A stretch of 64,000 nt of DNA from DATARH01 sp036489765. Lineage in GTDB: Bacteria > Pseudomonadota > Alphaproteobacteria > ATCC43930 > CGMCC-115725. The position numbers and the translations under genes are program-made. This document shows, one piece after another, positions 25,154 to 33,870 of the stretch; position 1 is the stretch's first letter; every line of letters starts with the position of its first letter. Location of the stretch: assembly GCA_036489765.1 (NCBI GenBank), contig DASXFE010000040.1, positions 1-64,000 on the forward strand, given 5' to 3'. Below the pieces are notes generated by a model. That model saw nothing but the letters and a program-made list of their open reading frames with translations. It ran no database searches and was not told where the DNA came from.

Positions 25154-26340
25154 CCATCGACGGCGCTTACACCGGCCTCAAAGTGCTCGATTTCGGGCAG
25201 GGGATCGCGGCACCGTATTGTGCCATGCTGCTGGCGATGCATGGCGCCGAGGTCACCAAGATCGAGCCGGTCGCGGGGGATTGGTCGCGCGGGCTCGGCA
25301 CGGCATACGGCGACCAGACCGCGATGTCGGCGCACTACAACCGCGGGAAGAAAAGCCTCGGGCTCGACCTCAAGGCCCCGGCGGCGCGGGATATCGCCGT
25401 GTCGCTCGCGCGCGCGGCCGATGTCGTGATCGAAAACAACCGGCCGGGGGTGATGGGGCGGCTGGGGCTTGGGTACGAGGCGTTGAAGGCGCTCAACCCG
25501 CGCATCCTTTACGCGTCGATCAGCGGGTTCGGGCAGGAGGGGCCTTACGCGACCTTGCCGTGCACGGACTCGGTGGCGCAGGCTTATTCGGGGCTCGTCG
25601 CGCTCAATATCGGCAACGACCTGATGCCGCACCGGGTCGGCGCGATCATCATCGACACGCTGACCGGACTTTACGCGGCGCAAGCGCTCGGGGTCGCGCT
25701 TTACGCGCGCGAGCGGAAGGGTGTCGGGCAGCGGGTGACGGTCAACCTCGCCGAATGCGGCGCCGCGTTCCTCGGGCAGAAGCTCGCCGAGCATGTCCTG
25801 GAGAATGGTGCGCCGCGGGTCCTTAACGTGCCGACCGGGGCGTACCGGACGGCGGAGGGCGGCTGGGTGATGATCGCGCTCATTCGCGAGGCGGATTTCG
25901 GGCGGCTGGTGGAGGCGCTCGGGCGGGCCGATCTCACCGACGATGCGCGCTACGCGAGCTTTGAGGTGCGGGCGGCGAATGCGCCCTCGCTGTTCGAGGT
26001 GCTGCGGCAGACGATCGCCACGTTGCCGATGGCCACGGTGCTCGAAAAGCTGCGGGCTGCGGGCGTGCTCGCCGATCGGGTCAACGGGTTCGACGACTGG
26101 CTCGCCGACCCGCACGTCGTCGCGACCGGCGCGGCGGTTGATATCGCACCCGTCGACATGCCGGCCTTCAAGGTGCCGCGTACTCCCGGGGTGTCGCCAG
26201 AGGCCGACCGGGCGCTGGGGCCGGCGCCGCACGTCGGCGAGCACAGCAAGGCGATCCTCGCAGGGCTCGGAATGGCGGCCGACCGTATCGCGGCGCTCGC
26301 CGCCGAACGGGCCATCGGGTTGCCAGGGGGGCTCAGATGA
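25150..26340 (+). CDS. CaiB/BaiF family (class III) CoA transferase
   Basis: A 396-residue family III CoA transferase. The N-terminal GLKVLDFGQGIAAPYCAMLL and GAEVTKIEPVAGDWSRGLG, then NRGKKSLGLDLKAP and the catalytic Asp region RVGAIIIDTLTGLYAAQALG, identify it. Enzymes of this family move CoA between carboxylic acids (carnitine, oxalate/formate, bile acids, 2-methylacyl substrates). The start ATG 25150 overlaps the decayed parE stop. It overlaps the MaoC gene by 4 bp, so the pair probably activates and hydrates/dehydrates the same acyl-CoA. Confidence 0.95.
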   Translation: MTIDGAYTGLKVLDFGQGIAAPYCAMLLAMHGAEVTKIEPVAGDWSRGLGTAYGDQTAMSAHYNRGKKSLGLDLKAPAARDIAVSLARAADVVIENNRPGVMGRLGLGYEALKALNPRILYASISGFGQEGPYATLPCTDSVAQAYSGLVALNIGNDLMPHRVGAIIIDTLTGLYAAQALGVALYARERKGVGQRVTVNLAECGAAFLGQKLAEHVLENGAPRVLNVPTGAYRTAEGGWVMIALIREADFGRLVEALGRADLTDDARYASFEVRAANAPSLFEVLRQTIATLPMATVLEKLRAAGVLADRVNGFDDWLADPHVVATGAAVDIAPVDMPAFKVPRTPGVSPEADRALGPAPHVGEHSKAILAGLGMAADRIAALAAERAIGLPGGLR

Positions 26341-26816
26341 CCGACGGGTTCGACCATCGCGCGCATCGCTTTCCGGAGAGCCGCTATTTCGACGACCTCG
26401 CGGTCGGCGAGAGCTTCTACATCCCGAGCCGCACCGTCACCGAGGCCAATTTCGCCGCGTTCCAGACCGTCTCGGGCGACAACCACCCGATCCACTACGA
26501 CATCGAATATTGCCGCGCGAAGGGGCATTCGGGCCTGTTGGCGCACGGGTTCCAGGTGCTGTGCTTCACCGCGGCCGGCGCCGGCACTTTCGCCCATGTG
26601 ATCGGCGAGTCGCTGGTCGCCTTTATCGAGCAGTCGTCGAAATTCCTGAAACCGGTCTATCCCGACGACACGCTCTACCCCTCGCTGACGATCGCCGCGC
26701 TGGCCCCGCAGCGCACGACCGGGGTGGTGACGGTGGCGGTGATGGTGCACAACCAGAAGGACGAGCTGGTGCTGACCGGTGAGCAGAAATATCTGCTGAA
26801 GAAGAGAGCCGGTTAG
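26337..26816 (+). CDS. MaoC family dehydratase
   Basis: A 159-residue single hot-dog MaoC/R-hydratase protein. The hydratase signature with catalytic Asp/His is in SGDNHPIHYDIEYCRAKGHS followed by GLLAHGFQVLCF (about residues 46-78). It acts on enoyl- or hydroxyacyl-CoA. The start ATG 26337 lies within the end of the CoA transferase gene (ATGA), indicating coupling. Confidence 0.93.
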   Translation: MTDGFDHRAHRFPESRYFDDLAVGESFYIPSRTVTEANFAAFQTVSGDNHPIHYDIEYCRAKGHSGLLAHGFQVLCFTAAGAGTFAHVIGESLVAFIEQSSKFLKPVYPDDTLYPSLTIAALAPQRTTGVVTVAVMVHNQKDELVLTGEQKYLLKKRAG

Positions 26817-26819
26817 GTA

Positions 26820-27719
26820 TCAGGCGACCGCCGCGGTCGGAAATTCTCGGACCCATTTGAAGAAGCGGGTCAGGTAGCGGTCGGCGGCGACGAAGGTCCC
26901 GGGCTTGAAGCGCATCGTGTTGAGGACGGGGTCGTCTTCGGCGAGGAGGCAGTCGACGAAGCCGCGGACTGCCTGTAGCCGGGCCGCGACCACGGCGGGG
27001 TTGCCGCTGTTCCTGATCCCGATCACGTTGAACCCCCGCGACGTGTTTGTGTCGATCGGAGCGCCGGCGAAGAGCATGTAGAGGTCGAGGCCTTCGCGGC
27101 GCAGGTGCTGGGCGAACACGTTGGTGCCGGTGATCCGGCCGTGCTGGGTGTAGCGCTCGGCCTCGATGCGGTACTCGATCGTGTGCTCGCCGAACTCGAC
27201 CGCGTCGGGCTCGGTCGTCTGGAGACCGTGCAGGGCGCGCAGGTGCTGGAAATCGATGCCATTGCTGACCGGGACCCATGGCGGCAGGTTGCGGGTGCCG
27301 CGCCGGCGCGCCTCGATCGCGAGCTCTGGCTCGGCGATGGCGGGGATGCCGGGTGGAGGATAGAGCGGCTCGGCGCCGTTGAAGGCCCAGACGAGGCCCC
27401 ACGTCTCTGCGACCGGCCAGGTGGCGATGCGGGCGCCGGGTGGGATCTTGTCGCCGGTCGGGATGTGGGCGCAGCCGCCTTTGGCGTCGAACCGCCAGTG
27501 GTGATACGGGCAGCGGATCTGGCCCTCGGCGATCTGTCCGACCGACAGGTCGGCGCCGAGGTGCGGGCACCACGCGGTCTGCACGACCGGCTTGCCGGCC
27601 GGGTCGCGGTAGGCGACGACGCGGGTGCCGAGGAGGTCGACGCCGAGCGGCTGGCCGGCCGAAACCTCGTCCGCGAGCGCGACCGGGACCCAGATCCGGT
27701 GATAGGCGTCGTCGTTCAT
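26820..27719 (-). CDS. Rieske [2Fe-2S] oxygenase, large-subunit-like
   Basis: A 299-residue Rieske protein. The cluster motif is CPHLGADLSVGQIAEGQIRC followed by PYHHWRF, i.e. C-X-H...C-X2-H (about residues 46-70). A mononuclear-iron pattern D-X2-H-X4-H is present in GIDFQHLRALHGL near residue 155, so it looks like an oxygenase rather than only a ferredoxin. It begins at ATG 27719 (MNDDAYHRIWVPVALADEVS). The gene is shorter than phthalate-type oxygenases (about 350-430), and no reductase is adjacent. It overlaps the membrane-protein gene upstream by 4 bp. Confidence 0.88.
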   Translation of the reverse strand: MNDDAYHRIWVPVALADEVSAGQPLGVDLLGTRVVAYRDPAGKPVVQTAWCPHLGADLSVGQIAEGQIRCPYHHWRFDAKGGCAHIPTGDKIPPGARIATWPVAETWGLVWAFNGAEPLYPPPGIPAIAEPELAIEARRRGTRNLPPWVPVSNGIDFQHLRALHGLQTTEPDAVEFGEHTIEYRIEAERYTQHGRITGTNVFAQHLRREGLDLYMLFAGAPIDTNTSRGFNVIGIRNSGNPAVVAARLQAVRGFVDCLLAEDDPVLNTMRFKPGTFVAADRYLTRFFKWVREFPTAAVA

Positions 27720-28396
27720 GCGGATGCTCCCGAGCGGCGGCGGGCGAAGGCGATCGTCCAGGCGAAGAGGGCGCCCAGCGTGGCGAAGCCGAGCACGGGG
27801 ATGACGATCAGCGCGGCGTCCGTCGTGAGCAGCAGCGCGGCACCGGTCCACAGCCCCGCCTTGGCGAGAAATGCGAGGCCCCAGACCAGGGTCAGGAGCC
27901 GCATCGCGCGGCGGAAGCCGGGGCTGTCGAGCCGCCCGTTCCAGGCCGCGAGTTTGGCGGGGTCGTCGCCGGCGGTGAACTGGCGGGCGACGAAGAACAT
28001 CAACGGGCGGCGCAGGCCGAGCGAGGCGAGACACGCGGCACCGAACAGCGCGGCCCCGGGGACCGCCTTCAACAACGCGAGCCGCGCATCCCCGGTCGAC
28101 AGCGCCACCGCAACGGCGCCGGCGAGGCCCACGAGCATGATCAGCCCGATCCACTCGATCCGCCGCCCGCGCAGGAAATTCGCGACCACCGACATGGCCG
28201 GGAACGCCGCCGCCGCGGCGACCGCCGATGCCACTGGCCAGCCTTGCCCGCGAGTCAGCACCTGCACCGCAAGCCACGGCAGCGCCGCGTCGATCACGAG
28301 GGCGCGGCGAAGACCGGGAGGGAAGCGCGGGACGAAGGTGGCGGGGTCATAGCTCGGCGCGGGTTGTTCCTCGTTTACGAGCATGTCCGGCATCAT
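27716..28396 (-). CDS. Integral membrane protein, VC0807-like
   Basis: A 226-residue membrane protein from ATG 28396 (MMPDMLVNEEQPAPSYDP). About six hydrophobic segments are visible, including LVIDAALPWLAVQVL, IGLIMLVGLAGAVAVALS and ALIVIPVLGFATLGALFAWT. The pattern LRRPLMFFVARQFTAGD between helices is typical of VC0807-type proteins. The function is unknown. Its stop overlaps the start of the Rieske oxygenase gene, so both are made from one message that starts at the GGTACC-rich intergenic region. Confidence 0.78.
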   Translation of the reverse strand: MMPDMLVNEEQPAPSYDPATFVPRFPPGLRRALVIDAALPWLAVQVLTRGQGWPVASAVAAAAAFPAMSVVANFLRGRRIEWIGLIMLVGLAGAVAVALSTGDARLALLKAVPGAALFGAACLASLGLRRPLMFFVARQFTAGDDPAKLAAWNGRLDSPGFRRAMRLLTLVWGLAFLAKAGLWTGAALLLTTDAALIVIPVLGFATLGALFAWTIAFARRRSGASA

Positions 28397-28407
28397 CGGG
28401 TTCTCTT

Positions 28408-28447
28408 GGTACGAATTGGTACCGTACCTATGGTACGTACTGGTACC
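28408..28447. promoter_or_regulatory. GGTAC-repeat operator-like region
   Basis: Four GGTAC boxes start at 28408, 28418, 28432 and 28442: two pairs each spaced 10 bp, about one helical turn. The centre CGTACC-TAT-GGTACG (28423-28437) is a perfect inverted repeat and GGTACC itself is palindromic. The region lies in the 133-bp gap between the divergent membrane/Rieske and HAD genes. It looks like a binding site for a dimeric repressor such as a TetR-family protein; no such regulator gene lies next to it. Confidence 0.55.
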
Positions 28448-28529
28448 GATCGTCAAGAGCGAAAACTGCCACCGCGCCACAGACCGGGATCACGGTATAA
28501 AGGGGGCGTGTGGGACGGGGAGAACGGGG

Positions 28530-29138
28530 ATGCCGCGCACCACGGTGATCTTCGATTTCGGCGGGGTGCTGATCGATTGGAACCCGCGCTACCTCTATCG
28601 CAAGCTGTTCGGCGGCGACGAGACGGCGATGGAGGATTTTCTCGCGACGGTGTGCAACTCGGCGTGGAACATCCGGCAGGATGGCGGGCGGCTGATCGCC
28701 GAGGCGACGCGGGAATTGACCGAGGCCTACCCGCATCACGCCAAGCTGATCGGGGCGTTTTACGGCCGTTTCGACGAGATGATGCCGGGGCCGATCGACG
28801 GGACCGTGGCCATCCTCGCCGAACTACACGAGCGCGGCGTGCCGCTCTACGGCCTCACCAATTTCTCGGCCGAGACTTACCCGCTCGCCCTCGCGCGGTT
28901 TCCGTTTATCGGCTGGCTGCGCGGGGTGATCGTGTCGGGCGAGCACGGGATCGTGAAACCCGATCGGGCGATCTACCGCCTCCTGCTCGACAGCTTCGGC
29001 ATCGACCCGGAAAGCGCGGTGTTCATCGACGACGTGAAAAGAAATGCCGAGGGCGCGGAGGCGGTCGGGATCAAGGGCATCCACTTCACCGGGGCCGAGG
29101 CGCTGAGGGCGGAGTTGGTGGGGTTGGGGTTGCTCTAA
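28530..29138 (+). CDS. HAD-superfamily (IA) hydrolase
   Basis: A 202-residue HAD hydrolase of the YihX/haloacid-dehalogenase-like group. Motif I is VIFDFGGVLIDWNP, where the second acidic residue is replaced by Gly as in this subgroup. Motif II is LTNFS, motif III the Lys of HGIVKPDRAIY, and motif IV FIDDVKRNAEGA. The start ATG 28530 gives MPRTTVIFDFGG with AGAACGGGG upstream. Phosphatase activity on a small sugar phosphate is the usual role for the group; the substrate is unknown. Confidence 0.92.
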   Translation: MPRTTVIFDFGGVLIDWNPRYLYRKLFGGDETAMEDFLATVCNSAWNIRQDGGRLIAEATRELTEAYPHHAKLIGAFYGRFDEMMPGPIDGTVAILAELHERGVPLYGLTNFSAETYPLALARFPFIGWLRGVIVSGEHGIVKPDRAIYRLLLDSFGIDPESAVFIDDVKRNAEGAEAVGIKGIHFTGAEALRAELVGLGLL

Positions 29139-29141
29139 GGC

Positions 29142-29225
29142 CCGTCTCCCCGGCGAGAGCCGGGGCCCATGGTTCAAGCGTAGGAGAGGGCGCCAAATGG
29201 GCCCCGGCTTTCGCCGGGGAGACGG
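29142..29225. repeat. Long inverted repeat between convergent genes
   Basis: Arms 29142-29170 and 29197-29225 (29 nt each) are complementary with one mismatch, around a 26-nt spacer. Each arm also contains its own small palindrome (CCCCGGC...GCCGGGG). It belongs to the CCCCGGCGAAAGCCGGGG interspersed type. Lying between the convergent HAD and tenA genes, it probably acts as a bidirectional transcript end. Confidence 0.8.
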
Positions 29226-29229
29226 CGAA

Positions 29230-29883
29230 TTAAGGCCAACCCCTCAGCTCGTAGGCGCCGTCCCAGAACAGGTATTCGTATTGGCAGGCGCGGGTGAAGG
29301 CAGTCAGCATTCTGTCCCGGTGCACGGGTGTCGCGGCCTCGTCGGTCATCGCGATCATCGCTTCCACGGCCTCTCCGAATTCGTCGCCGGAGTAGGTGTC
29401 GACCCAGGCCTGGTAGGGGTTGTCGGCGGCAGCCTGGCGGGAGATCGTCTTGCCGACATCCCAGTAGATCCAGAAGCAGGGCAGGAGCGCCGCGACCGTC
29501 ACCTCCCACGGGTCGTGATAGGCGGTGGCGAGGAGGAAGCTCGTATAGCCCAGACAGTCGGGGGTGGGATCGGCCTTTGCGGCGGCGGCCGGGTCGACGC
29601 CGAATTGGCCGAGAAAGGTGCGGTGTAATTGGGTCTCGACGACGACGGCGCCCTGCGCCCATTTGAGAAAAGCCTCGAGCCCGGCGGTGTCGGGCGCCTT
29701 GGCCCCGGCGATCGCCAGCGCGCGGCCGAACTGGCCGAGATAGATTGCGTCTTGCGTGATGTAGGTCTGGAAGCGCGAGCGCGACAGCGTGCCGGCGCAA
29801 AGTTCGGCGATAAAGGGGAGGGCGTCGATCCTTGCGCGCAATGCTTTGGTCGCGCCCCACGCCCCATCGGAAAATCTTTCCAT
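29230..29883 (-). CDS. tenA: TenA family protein (aminopyrimidine aminohydrolase-like)
   Basis: A 217-residue TenA/thiaminase II protein. TenA recovers the pyrimidine of degraded thiamin. The family blocks are FQTYITQDAIYLGQFGRALA, TPDCLGYTSFLLATA with the preceding acidic region, and VAALLPCFWIYWDVGKTI with the catalytic-type Cys. The C-terminal ACQYEYLFWDGAY carries the conserved Glu/Phe-Trp. No thiamin riboswitch is visible upstream and no thi genes are adjacent, so it is a stand-alone salvage-type gene. Confidence 0.93.
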   Translation of the reverse strand: MERFSDGAWGATKALRARIDALPFIAELCAGTLSRSRFQTYITQDAIYLGQFGRALAIAGAKAPDTAGLEAFLKWAQGAVVVETQLHRTFLGQFGVDPAAAAKADPTPDCLGYTSFLLATAYHDPWEVTVAALLPCFWIYWDVGKTISRQAAADNPYQAWVDTYSGDEFGEAVEAMIAMTDEAATPVHRDRMLTAFTRACQYEYLFWDGAYELRGWP

Positions 29884-29988
29884 CGCACCACCTCGAAGCC
29901 GCCGTATCGCTCTCCAATTTATAGGTACCTTAGTCGGGGACCGGTTGGGTTATCCTCGAGCCACAACGCCCGCAATGCGGAGGACAAG

Positions 29989-30828
29989 ATGGACGGGTTG
30001 GTGAAAAACGACGTCAGGGGCATCCTCGCGCCGTTGAGCTTTATGGTGCCGATGGCCGAAAGACCGGTCGCCTACAATTACGAGCCGCCGCCGGGCGTGC
30101 CGCAGCGCACCGGCAGGCAGGAGGACTACGAGGTCCTCGTGCGCGACGGCCGCGCGGTCGCCGACAAATTGTCGCTCGACCATGAGGGGTTCGTGCTGCA
30201 GAGCGGTGGGACCAAGGTCGGCAATTTCTACGACGAGAACCAGATCGTCTCGATCTTCTACGCCGAATGCGAGGAGATCGTGAAAAAGGCGACCGGCGCC
30301 AACCGCGCCTTTGCCTTTGACCACATCGTTCGCAACGAGGCAAAGGCCGCCGACAAGTCGAGCGGCGTCAAGATGCCGTCGTCGCGCGTCCACAACGACT
30401 ACACGACCTGGTCGTCGCCGCAGCGCGTGCGCGACCTGATGGGCTCCCAGGCCGAGGAGCTGCTGAAGCAGCGCTATGCGATCATCAATCTGTGGCGGCC
30501 GATCGCCGGCCCGCTCTTGAAGAACCCGCTTGCGCTGTGCGACGCGGAGAGCCTCGAGGAAGAGAACCTCGTCGGCAGCGACCTGCTCTACCCGGACCGC
30601 AAGGGCGAGACCTATTCGGTCACGTACAACCCCGGCCAGCGCTGGTTCTATTTCCCGAAGATGACGGCCGACGAATACGTGCTGATCCGCTGCTTCGACT
30701 CGTCGCGTCCGGGGCCGGCGCGGTTCTCGGCGCATGGCGGGTTCACCGATCCCAACACCCCTGAAAACGCCCCGCCGCGCGAGAGCATCGAGGTGCGGAT
30801 GGCGGTGTTCTTCCCGCCGGCAAACTGA
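29989..30828 (+). CDS. CmcJ/NvfI family oxidoreductase
   Basis: A 279-residue protein of the CmcJ/NvfI group, which includes fungal and bacterial Fe/2-oxoglutarate-type hydroxylases of secondary metabolism. Diagnostic blocks are SSRVHNDYTTWSSPQRVRDL with the H-D pair, YAIINLWRPIAGPLLKNPLA, PDRKGETYSVTYNPGQRWFY and the C-terminal APPRESIEVRMAVFF. The start ATG 29989 gives MDGLVKNDVRGILAPLSFM with AGGAC upstream. The substrate is unknown. It is followed by a hairpin and the DUF427 gene on the same strand. Confidence 0.9.
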   Translation: MDGLVKNDVRGILAPLSFMVPMAERPVAYNYEPPPGVPQRTGRQEDYEVLVRDGRAVADKLSLDHEGFVLQSGGTKVGNFYDENQIVSIFYAECEEIVKKATGANRAFAFDHIVRNEAKAADKSSGVKMPSSRVHNDYTTWSSPQRVRDLMGSQAEELLKQRYAIINLWRPIAGPLLKNPLALCDAESLEEENLVGSDLLYPDRKGETYSVTYNPGQRWFYFPKMTADEYVLIRCFDSSRPGPARFSAHGGFTDPNTPENAPPRESIEVRMAVFFPPAN

Positions 30829-30835
30829 TCGGCGG

Positions 30836-30863
30836 CGTCATCCCGGCCTCCGCCGGGATGACG
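30836..30863. repeat. Perfect 12-bp hairpin
   Basis: CGTCATCCCGGC-CTCC-GCCGGGATGACG, a perfect stem with a 4-nt loop, directly between the CmcJ-like and DUF427 genes. It is a short copy of the GTCATCCCGGC interspersed repeat. It may reduce read-through into the next gene. Confidence 0.7.
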
Positions 30864-30885
30864 GCTTGAAAAGGGGAGGCGATTG

Positions 30886-31728
30886 ATGACTTTGGCCCCA
30901 GGTTTCGCGACTAACCCCGACTACCGCATCACCTTCGAGCCGTCGCCGCGGCGGGTCAGGGTGAAGTTCGGCGGCGAGACGATCGCGGACAGCACCGCGG
31001 CGAACCTGCTGTTCGAGACGCGGCACCTGCCGGTCTATTACTTTCCGCGTGCCGATGTGCGCATGGATCTGCTGCGCCCCACTGAGCACCACACCTATTG
31101 CCCGTACAAGGGCACCGCGTCGTACTGGACGATCGCCGCCGGCGGGCGCGAGTCGGAGAATGCGGTATGGGGCTACCCCGACCCGTTCGACGAGGTCGCG
31201 CCGATCCGCGATTACGTCGCGCTTTACTGGAAGCAGGCCGATAGCTGGTGGGAGGAGGACGAGGAGATCTTCGTCCATGCGCGCGACCCCTATAAGCGGG
31301 TCGACGTGATCGCCTCGTCGCGCCCGGTCAAGGTGCTGCTCGGCGGCGAGGTCGTGGCCGAGACGACGCGGGCCCGGTTTCTATTCGAGACCCGCCTGCC
31401 GACCCGCTACTACATCCCGGCGGAAGACGTGCGGATGGAGCTCCTTGTCCCGACGGAGAAGGTCAGCGCCTGCCCGTACAAGGGCACCGCGCGCTACTGG
31501 ACAGCCCGGATCGGCGGCCAGGAATATCCCGACATCGTCTGGGGCTACCCAGAGCCGATCCCCGAATGCCCGAAGATCAAGGGCTTGCTGTGCTTCTTTA
31601 ACGAACAGGTCGATGCGATCTTCGTCGACGGGGTCGAGGTGCCGCGACCGGTGACGCCGTGGTCGAAGGACTGGGCGGAGAAGGGGAAATCCGTACCGGA
31701 CCAGCGCGGGCCGGTGGTGCGGCCGTAG
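30886..31728 (+). CDS. Tandem DUF427 protein
   Basis: A 280-residue protein made of two DUF427 domains. The first has VRVKFGGETIADSTAANLLF, YYFPRADVRMDLL and YCPYKGTASYWTIAAGGRES; the second repeats this as VKVLLGGEVVAETTRARFLF, YYIPAEDVRMELL and ACPYKGTARYWTARIGG. Each ends with a WGYPxP block. DUF427 domains are small beta-tent folds of uncertain function, sometimes proposed as nucleotide-binding. The start ATG 30886 has AGGGGAGG upstream. A final Lys/Pro-rich tail follows. Confidence 0.93.
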   Translation: MTLAPGFATNPDYRITFEPSPRRVRVKFGGETIADSTAANLLFETRHLPVYYFPRADVRMDLLRPTEHHTYCPYKGTASYWTIAAGGRESENAVWGYPDPFDEVAPIRDYVALYWKQADSWWEEDEEIFVHARDPYKRVDVIASSRPVKVLLGGEVVAETTRARFLFETRLPTRYYIPAEDVRMELLVPTEKVSACPYKGTARYWTARIGGQEYPDIVWGYPEPIPECPKIKGLLCFFNEQVDAIFVDGVEVPRPVTPWSKDWAEKGKSVPDQRGPVVRP

Positions 31729-31788
31729 CCCTTGTCCGTCCGTCGCTGACGCGACGGCACCCTCTTCTCCAATGCGGGCGAGGGAATT

Positions 31789-31999
31789 TCAAAGGCGTCG
31801 GCCGAGAGGGCCGCCGTTGCGGCGCCGGCCGGACAAGTAGGACACGCTCCTCGGGCCCCAGCGTGGATGGAAACGGCGGCCGCCTCGCAGCACTGCCCCG
31901 CGCGGAAGGTTTCCGGCTTGTTGTCGCGGGTGATCGTGATCTCGCCGCCGAGGACGAAGAGCCGGGCATGCATTCGTGCCCAAGGCAAGTGCGCGCTCC
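31789..31999 (-). pseudogene. Degenerate cupin fragment
   Basis: The reverse strand from about 31999 reads LPWARMHARLFVLGGEITIT and then TRDNKPETFRAGQCCEAAAV, the middle of a single-domain cupin (HxH...E...G..H barrel). After SIHAG the protein continues only in another frame (GPRSVSYLSGRR). The cupin N-terminus is absent because the fragment begins beside the end of the GMC oxidoreductase gene. It is a truncated, frameshifted remnant. Confidence 0.6.
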
Positions 32000-32004
32000 C
32001 GCGT

Positions 32005-33618
32005 CTAGGCCGCCGCCCGCGCCCCGCCGCGCACTAAATCGGCGCATTTTTCGCCGATCATGATCGTCGCCGCGTTGGTGTTGCCGGAGACGAGGGTCGG
32101 CATCACCGAAGCGTCGGCGACGCGGAGGCCGGCGATGCCGTGGACGCGCAGGTCGGGGCCGACGACGGCCATCGCACCGTTACCCATCGTGCAGGTGCTG
32201 GTCGGGTGGTAGACCGTGCCGCCGCGCTGGCGGGCGTAGGCGAGGAGCTCGTCGTCGGTCTGTACTGAGGGGCCGGGCTGGAACTCGCTTTCGACGAGCC
32301 CCGCCATTGCCGGGCCGGCGAGGATCTCGCGCGAGGTCTTGAGCCCGGCGACGATCGCGCGGCGGTCGACCTCGTCCGAGAGATAGTTCGGGATCATCGC
32401 CGGCGGGTCGGCGGGGTTGGCGCTCTTCAGCTTGATCTCGCCGCGGCTTTCCGGGCGAAGCTGATAGGCGATCGAGGTGAAGCCGGAGAATTTGTGCAGC
32501 CCGTCCTGCGGCCGGTCGGCGCTGAACGGCGAGATCGAAATCTTGACGTCGGGCGAGGCGAGCTCGGGCCGGGTGCGGACGAAGAGCGCGGCCGGGGACG
32601 AGATCTGGGCGAGGGCGCCATTGCGGAACAGGTAGTATTTGAGCCCGTGCTGCACCTTTCTGAGGTTCGACAGCATCACGTCGTTGATCGTGATCGGCTG
32701 CTTGGCCTTCAGCTTGATCGGCGCAGAATAGTGGTCCTGCAGGTTCTGCCCGACCCCGGGAAGCGCGTGCATCACCGGGATGCCCATCTCCTTCAGATGA
32801 GCCTGCGGCCCGATCCCTGACAGCAGAAGCAATTGCGGCGAGTTGATCGCGCCGCCGCAGAGGATCACCTCGCGGGTGGCGTGCGCGGTCCGCACCTCGC
32901 CGTGGCGGCGAAAGGTGACGCCGGTGGCCTGCTTTCCCGAGAACTCGAGCTTCTCGCTGTAAGCTTCGGTAATAACGTGAAGATTGGGGCGCATCATCGC
33001 CGGGTGGAGGTATCCGACGGCGGTCGAGCAGCGCTTGCCGTTGCGGGTGGTCGTCTGGTGGTAGCCGACGCCGTCCTGTGTTGCGCCGTTAAAATCGTCG
33101 TTGCGCGCATGGCCGAGCGCCATCGCGCCGGAGATGAACGCCTCGCAAATCGGGTGGCGGTCGGGCACGTCGGAGACGGCAAGCGGGCCGCCGGTGCCGT
33201 GGAACTCGTCGCGGATGCTCTGCTGGTCCTCGGCGCGGCGGAAATAGGGCAGCACGTCGGCATGCGACCACCCGCGATTGCCGAGCTGGGCCCAATGGTC
33301 GAAATCCTCGGCCTGGCCGCGGATATAGACCATGCCGTTGATCGAGCTCGACCCGCCGAGCACGCGGCCGCGCGGCCAGTAGATCTTGCGCCCGGCCGCG
33401 CCGGCATCGGGCTCGGTCTCGTAGCACCAGTTGACCGACGGGTCCGCAAAGGTCTTGCCGAACCCGAGCGGGATGTGGATCCAGCGGTTGGTGTCGGCGC
33501 CGCCCGCTTCGATCAGGATCACCCGCGTCGCCGGATCCTCGCTGAGCCGCGCCGCAATCACGCAGCCCGCCGACCCGGCGCCCACCACAACGAAATCTGC
33601 CTCGAGACGGTCTTGCAT
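32005..33618 (-). CDS. GMC family oxidoreductase (choline dehydrogenase-like)
   Basis: A 537-residue FAD-dependent alcohol dehydrogenase/oxidase. The N-terminal FAD motif is VVVGAGSAGCVIAARLSEDP and the second signature GRVLGGSSSINGMVYIRGQA. GGAINSPQLLLLSGIGP is GMC signature 2. The active-site His/Asn pair is in GTVYHPTSTCTMG and SGNTNAATIMIGEK. The start ATG 33618 gives MQDRLEADFVVVGAGSAG. The closest named relatives are choline or alkanol dehydrogenases, but the substrate is open. Confidence 0.94.
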   Translation of the reverse strand: MQDRLEADFVVVGAGSAGCVIAARLSEDPATRVILIEAGGADTNRWIHIPLGFGKTFADPSVNWCYETEPDAGAAGRKIYWPRGRVLGGSSSINGMVYIRGQAEDFDHWAQLGNRGWSHADVLPYFRRAEDQQSIRDEFHGTGGPLAVSDVPDRHPICEAFISGAMALGHARNDDFNGATQDGVGYHQTTTRNGKRCSTAVGYLHPAMMRPNLHVITEAYSEKLEFSGKQATGVTFRRHGEVRTAHATREVILCGGAINSPQLLLLSGIGPQAHLKEMGIPVMHALPGVGQNLQDHYSAPIKLKAKQPITINDVMLSNLRKVQHGLKYYLFRNGALAQISSPAALFVRTRPELASPDVKISISPFSADRPQDGLHKFSGFTSIAYQLRPESRGEIKLKSANPADPPAMIPNYLSDEVDRRAIVAGLKTSREILAGPAMAGLVESEFQPGPSVQTDDELLAYARQRGGTVYHPTSTCTMGNGAMAVVGPDLRVHGIAGLRVADASVMPTLVSGNTNAATIMIGEKCADLVRGGARAAA

Positions 33619-33666
33619 TGCCACGTGCGGCGCTCCCTTTGCGTGGGCGTGTCGAGGGCATTGTAG

Positions 33667-33693
33667 GATGGGTTGAGCCCGGCGGAACCCATC
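33667..33693. repeat. Short GATGGGTT/AACCCATC palindrome
   Basis: GATGGGTT (33667-33674) and AACCCATC (33686-33693) pair around GAGCCCGGCGG, just upstream of the GMC gene. It is a short copy of the widespread TAGGATGGGTT..AACCCATC repeat. The rest of the 33619-33870 gap shows no further gene that I can support. Confidence 0.55.
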
Positions 33694-33870
33694 AAAAAGC
33701 CGATTTTTCAACGCAAAGGACGAAAAGGTCTGCGCAAGGATGGCAAAGGGGTCTAAGGCGCGGAGCAGGGCGCCGATGAATTCACAAAGAGCGGTGAGAC
33801 GGTGAGGCCGGACGCTCGCCGCCTCTTCGTGAATTATCGTGGCTCCGCCCATTACGGAGAGCCTTCAGGT

